Shown piece after piece: positions 34,956 to 37,504 of a DNA stretch of 37,504 nt. A model generated the notes under the pieces. The model made no database searches. It was not told the DNA's origin and saw only the letters and a program-made list of their open reading frames with translations. Position numbers and translations under genes: made by a program. The DNA lies in NCBI GenBank assembly GCA_025869435.1, contig JAOZVS010000132.1, forward strand, positions 5,111 through 42,614, read 5' to 3'. The DNA is from Zavarzinia sp. (lineage in GTDB: Bacteria > Pseudomonadota > Alphaproteobacteria > Zavarziniales > Zavarziniaceae). The stretch's first letter is position 1; the number at the start of each line of letters is the position of its first letter.

Positions 34956-36256
34956 GCCGCCGCTCCCTCGTCTTCCAGCACCGCGCCGGCCAGGCACATG
35001 CGCCCGATCACGCCGGCCATCACCTCAAGACCCGCCTCCAGGTCCTCGGGCGAGGTATATTCCCCCTCGTTATGGGCGATGCCGCCCGCGCTCGGCACGA
35101 AGAGGAGCACCGTCGGCGTTACCTGCGACAGGGAAATGGCGTCATGGCCGGAAACCGTGTCGACATCGGCCGAAGCAAGCCCGACCCCCGCCGCGACCTC
35201 ATGCGCGAGATCGCCAAGGGCGGGATCCAGCCCGGCTGGTGCCCGCAGGCTGCGATCCTCGATCTCGAAACTCGTGCCCGTCATCGCGGCGAAGCGGTTC
35301 AGGCTCGCCGCGAAACGCCGCTCCGCCCTGTCGAGAACCTCGGGCTGGCGCGATCTGAATTCGACATAGGCGGTCACGTCGGACGGCACGACATTGGCCG
35401 AATTGGGATAGACATGAAGCCGGCCAACCGAACTGTGCATGACACCGGCAGGCTCGCCATCGGCGATCGCCCGAACTTCGGCGATCACATGGGCAGCCGC
35501 CAGCAGGGCGTCGCGCCGGTCCTTCATCGGGGTGGGGCCGGTGTGGGCCTGATCGCCCTTCAGCCTGACCCGCAATTTCAGGGCGGCCCAGGTGCCGCGC
35601 ACCACGCCAATCCGCGTGCCCGAGGATTCCAGGCCGCGCCCCTGTTCGACATGAACCTCGGCATAGCCGGCCACGTCGAGATCGAGGCCCCGGGTTCCTT
35701 TGAAGCCGATCCGGCTCAGGGCCTCGCCCAGACTGATACCGGCTTCATCGCGAACAGCGAGGGCATCCTCGGCGTCCAGGGCACCGATGAAGACGCTGCT
35801 GCCGAGCAGGCTCGGCACGAAGCGGGCGCCTTCCTCGTTGGTCCAATTCACCATGGCCAGATTGAAGGCCGGCGTGATCCCTGCCCCTGCCACCGCCTGT
35901 GCCACGGCCTGCTGCGCCAGCGCGGCGCAAACCACGCCGTAAGCGCCGTCATAGCGTCCGCCCGTGGGCTGGCTGTCGAGATGGGAGCCGCAGAGCACCA
36001 CCGGTGCCCCTTTCCGCCATTCGATCACGCCGAAGACATTGCCCACCGGGTCCACCCGAACATCCACGCCCCGCGCCGCCAGCCAGTCGCACAGGACCTG
36101 CCGCGCCGCGCCGTCCTCCGCGCTGGCCGACAGCCGGTGCAGGCCGCCGCGCGCCGTGGCGCCCGGACGGTTGATCTCGTCGAACAGGCGGTGCAGCTCG
36201 GCCTTGTCCTCGGGCCGGGGACGGAACATCGGCAGGGGCGCCTCAGCAGACGACAT
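34952..36256 (-). CDS. M20-family zinc amidohydrolase (hydantoinase/carbamoylase type)
   Basis: Binuclear-zinc hydrolase of 434 residues in the group containing allantoate amidohydrolase, N-carbamoyl-amino-acid hydrolase and beta-ureidopropionase. Metal ligands are H92 (CGSHLDSQP), D103 (GRYDGAYG), E141-E142 (NEEGARF, including the catalytic Glu) and the His of EVHVEQG; SGHDA and GIAHNEGEYT complete the family pattern. The dimerisation domain lies at about 215-330. Substrates are small C-N compounds such as carbamoyl or ureido derivatives; which one is unknown. ATG 36256 lies 14 bases inside the 3' end of the regulator gene, and its stop overlaps the next gene. Confidence 0.9.
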   Translation of the reverse strand: MSSAEAPLPMFRPRPEDKAELHRLFDEINRPGATARGGLHRLSASAEDGAARQVLCDWLAARGVDVRVDPVGNVFGVIEWRKGAPVVLCGSHLDSQPTGGRYDGAYGVVCAALAQQAVAQAVAGAGITPAFNLAMVNWTNEEGARFVPSLLGSSVFIGALDAEDALAVRDEAGISLGEALSRIGFKGTRGLDLDVAGYAEVHVEQGRGLESSGTRIGVVRGTWAALKLRVRLKGDQAHTGPTPMKDRRDALLAAAHVIAEVRAIADGEPAGVMHSSVGRLHVYPNSANVVPSDVTAYVEFRSRQPEVLDRAERRFAASLNRFAAMTGTSFEIEDRSLRAPAGLDPALGDLAHEVAAGVGLASADVDTVSGHDAISLSQVTPTVLLFVPSAGGIAHNEGEYTSPEDLEAGLEVMAGVIGRMCLAGAVLEDEGAAA

Positions 36257-36998
36257 CTGTCCGCGCCTCCCTGAACGCCGCCGCGTAATCGGCGGACAAG
36301 GGTTCGTTGGTGATCAGGGTCGTCACGGCGGCGAAATCCAGCGTGCGCACGAAGGCGCGGCGGCCGAATTTGCTTTCATCGGCGAGGATCACGGAGCGTT
36401 CGGCCCGGCCGACCAGCACGCGGCGAAGCTGCGCCTCCTCCTCCTCGTAATCCATGAAGCCCTGGTCGAGATTCACCGCGCCGATGCCCATGAAGGCGAT
36501 GTCGTAACAGAAGGCGCCGGCCCAGCCGATCGCATCGGCGCCGATCACCGCGTTGTCCTTGGCCCGCACGGTGCCGGGCGCGATCATCACCCGGTTGTTG
36601 CCCCGGCGCGCCACGGTCAGCGCGACATCGAGCGAATTGGTGATGACATTGAGGCCGCGCTGCTCCGCCACCCGCTGGGCCAGGGCATTGGCGGTCGTGC
36701 CGGTATCGATGAAGATCGACATGCCCTCGCGCAGCAGCGCCACCGCCAGCGCGGCGATGCGCTGTTTCTCGCGGGGGTTCACCCGGCCGCGGACATCGAT
36801 GGGCTGTTCCTCGTTCCGGCGCGGCACCACGGCGCCGCCATGGATGCGGCGCAGCCGGCCTTCGCCCTCCAGCGCTTTCAGATCGCGGCGGATGGTCTCA
36901 TCGGTAACCTGCAGCGTTGCCGCAAGTTCCGCCACCCGGACCTGACCATTCCGTTCGAGCCTAGCCATGATCTCGTCCAGCCTGTGCTGCCCCAACAT
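36243..36998 (-). CDS. DeoR/GlpR-family transcriptional regulator
   Basis: Regulator of 251 residues. The N-terminal winged helix-turn-helix (about 1-57) shows QVRVAELAATLQVTDETIRR followed by DLKALEGEGRLRRIHGGA. The sensor domain (about 75-235, DeoRC fold) includes the phosphate-contacting IFIDTGTTANALAQ, ITNSLDVAL and VILADESKFGRRAF. Family members usually respond to phosphorylated metabolites, so products of the two downstream kinase-like proteins are natural candidate effectors (inference). ATG 36998 is preferred; an in-frame TTG at 37007 is possible. First gene of the M20-kinase unit. Confidence 0.9.
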   Translation of the reverse strand: MLGQHRLDEIMARLERNGQVRVAELAATLQVTDETIRRDLKALEGEGRLRRIHGGAVVPRRNEEQPIDVRGRVNPREKQRIAALAVALLREGMSIFIDTGTTANALAQRVAEQRGLNVITNSLDVALTVARRGNNRVMIAPGTVRAKDNAVIGADAIGWAGAFCYDIAFMGIGAVNLDQGFMDYEEEEAQLRRVLVGRAERSVILADESKFGRRAFVRTLDFAAVTTLITNEPLSADYAAAFREARTDVVC

Positions 36999-37079
36999 GC
37001 GAAACAATGCCCCCGATCAATCCGCCCGGCCCTCGCCGGATCGTGAAAGCCGCGGAGAGACCAAACGCCATAATGTTGT

Positions 37080-37096
37080 ATTTGTTGTTTTTATGC
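37080..37096. repeat. ATTTGTTG repeat copy 1 upstream of the DeoR gene
   Basis: ATTTGTTGTTTTTATGC matches the copy at 37261-37277 at 14 of 17 positions, same orientation. T-rich TTGTT repeats of this kind are plausible sites for a DeoR-family repressor acting on its own gene, about 85 bases away. It may equally be promoter-associated AT richness. Confidence 0.35.
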
Positions 37097-37186
37097 ATCC
37101 GCCCGGCACGCCGCCGTTCCGATGCCACCGTCCCGCGCGCGAGAGCGCCACTTCCGCGCGCCTCGCCCGCATTTCCCGGTGTTTCC

Positions 37187-37205
37187 GTTGCAGTCGTGCT
37201 GCAAC
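37187..37205. promoter_or_regulatory. Inverted repeat GTTGCAG-N5-CTGCAAC, possible operator
   Basis: Perfect seven-base arms (37187-37193 and 37199-37205) around five bases, in the 296-base gap between the DeoR gene and the NorD-like gene. The size and symmetry fit a dimeric helix-turn-helix regulator. Which regulator binds cannot be said. Confidence 0.4.
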
Positions 37206-37260
37206 CCATCCCTGGGCACCAGTTTGGAATCACAACAGCCTGAGTCAACAGAAATTTGGG

Positions 37261-37277
37261 ATTTGTTGCTTTTTCGC
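37261..37277. repeat. ATTTGTTG repeat copy 2 upstream of the DeoR gene
   Basis: ATTTGTTGCTTTTTCGC, second copy of the motif at 37080-37096, 18 bases beyond the stop of the NorD-like gene. Between the two copies the gap also holds the GTTGCAG inverted repeat and GC-rich sequence with no coding signal. Confidence 0.35.
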
Positions 37278-37294
37278 GCTTCATTTCCGCCCCC

Positions 37295-37504
37295 TCAGCG
37301 CCGCAGCCGGGCATAGATCTGCATCATGCGATCGGGCAGCGCGCGCAGATTGCGGACGGAGACATGACCATGGCGCCCGAAGATGCGATCGAAGGCCTGT
37401 TCGGCCCCGGATTCGAGACCGATGGCATAGGTGGCGATGCCCCGCCCCGCCAATTCGCGCACCGCCTGGCGCGCATCCTCGGTCAGATAGCGGCGATCAT
37501 GGAT
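37295..37504 (-). CDS. norD: NorD-like protein, C-terminal fragment at the window edge
   Basis: The last 69 codons of a gene entering from the right. The text RRYLTEDARQAVRELAGRGI, then AIGLESGAEQAFDRIFG and ALPDRMMQIYARLRR, fits the end of the VWFA domain of NorD, a protein needed for nitric oxide reductase maturation in denitrifiers. The related CbbO-type proteins end similarly and are the alternative. No start lies in the window. The stop is at 37295-37297. Confidence 0.65.
   Translation of the reverse strand: MHDRRYLTEDARQAVRELAGRGIATYAIGLESGAEQAFDRIFGRHGHVSVRNLRALPDRMMQIYARLRR

Overview
The window is a stretch of GC-rich chromosome whose gene content points to an alphaproteobacterium, probably of a Rhodospirillales-like lineage. 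Indicators are the metX-metW pair, the chorismate mutase / hisC / prephenate dehydrogenase cluster next to a DUF2125 gene, a phasin, a Tat-exported Urt-type binding protein, and the C-terminus of a NorD-like protein at the right edge (a denitrification trait). No rRNA, tRNA, IS element, phage gene or CRISPR array is visible, and no gene-free stretch exceeds 300 bases.

Left part (1-10958), ordinary housekeeping genes: a YddG-like DMT exporter cut by the window edge, a GST, a gloB-GST-cupin operon, a class I methyltransferase convergent with metX-metW, a chorismate mutase-hisC-prephenate dehydrogenase operon, a REP-like inverted repeat, DUF2125, and a ChaC-like gamma-glutamylcyclotransferase.

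Middle part (10992-17439), apparently a decaying stress island: a phasin, a transglutaminase-like protease, a zinc alcohol dehydrogenase broken by a deletion and frameshift, an MgtA-like P-type ATPase that has lost about 190-200 residues in frame (including the essential GDGxND region), and an orphan GroEL paralogue without groES and without the usual GGM tail.

Right part (17690-36998), a one-directional (minus strand) nitrogen-scavenging island. Read in the direction of transcription: a DeoR-type regulator; an M20 amidohydrolase (hydantoinase/carbamoylase family); two choline-kinase-like proteins; a regulatory gap with sigma70-like and weak sigma54-like candidates; a five-gene Urt-type urea/short-chain-amide ABC importer (urtABCDE); both subunits of an N,N-dimethylformamidase-type iron amidohydrolase; a Rieske-oxygenase-like protein that has lost its canonical metal ligands; a Sel1-repeat protein; a 100-residue unknown protein; and a complete urease set in the unusual order ureE-ureF-ureAB(fused)-ureC-ureG-ureD. 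The inferred logic is import of a small amide or urea derivative, cleavage by the DMFase-type enzyme (and perhaps the M20 enzyme), and release of ammonia by urease. This linkage, with the degenerate Rieske-like protein and the unknown small protein inside the unit, is the best candidate here for an undescribed pathway. The true substrate cannot be read from the sequence.
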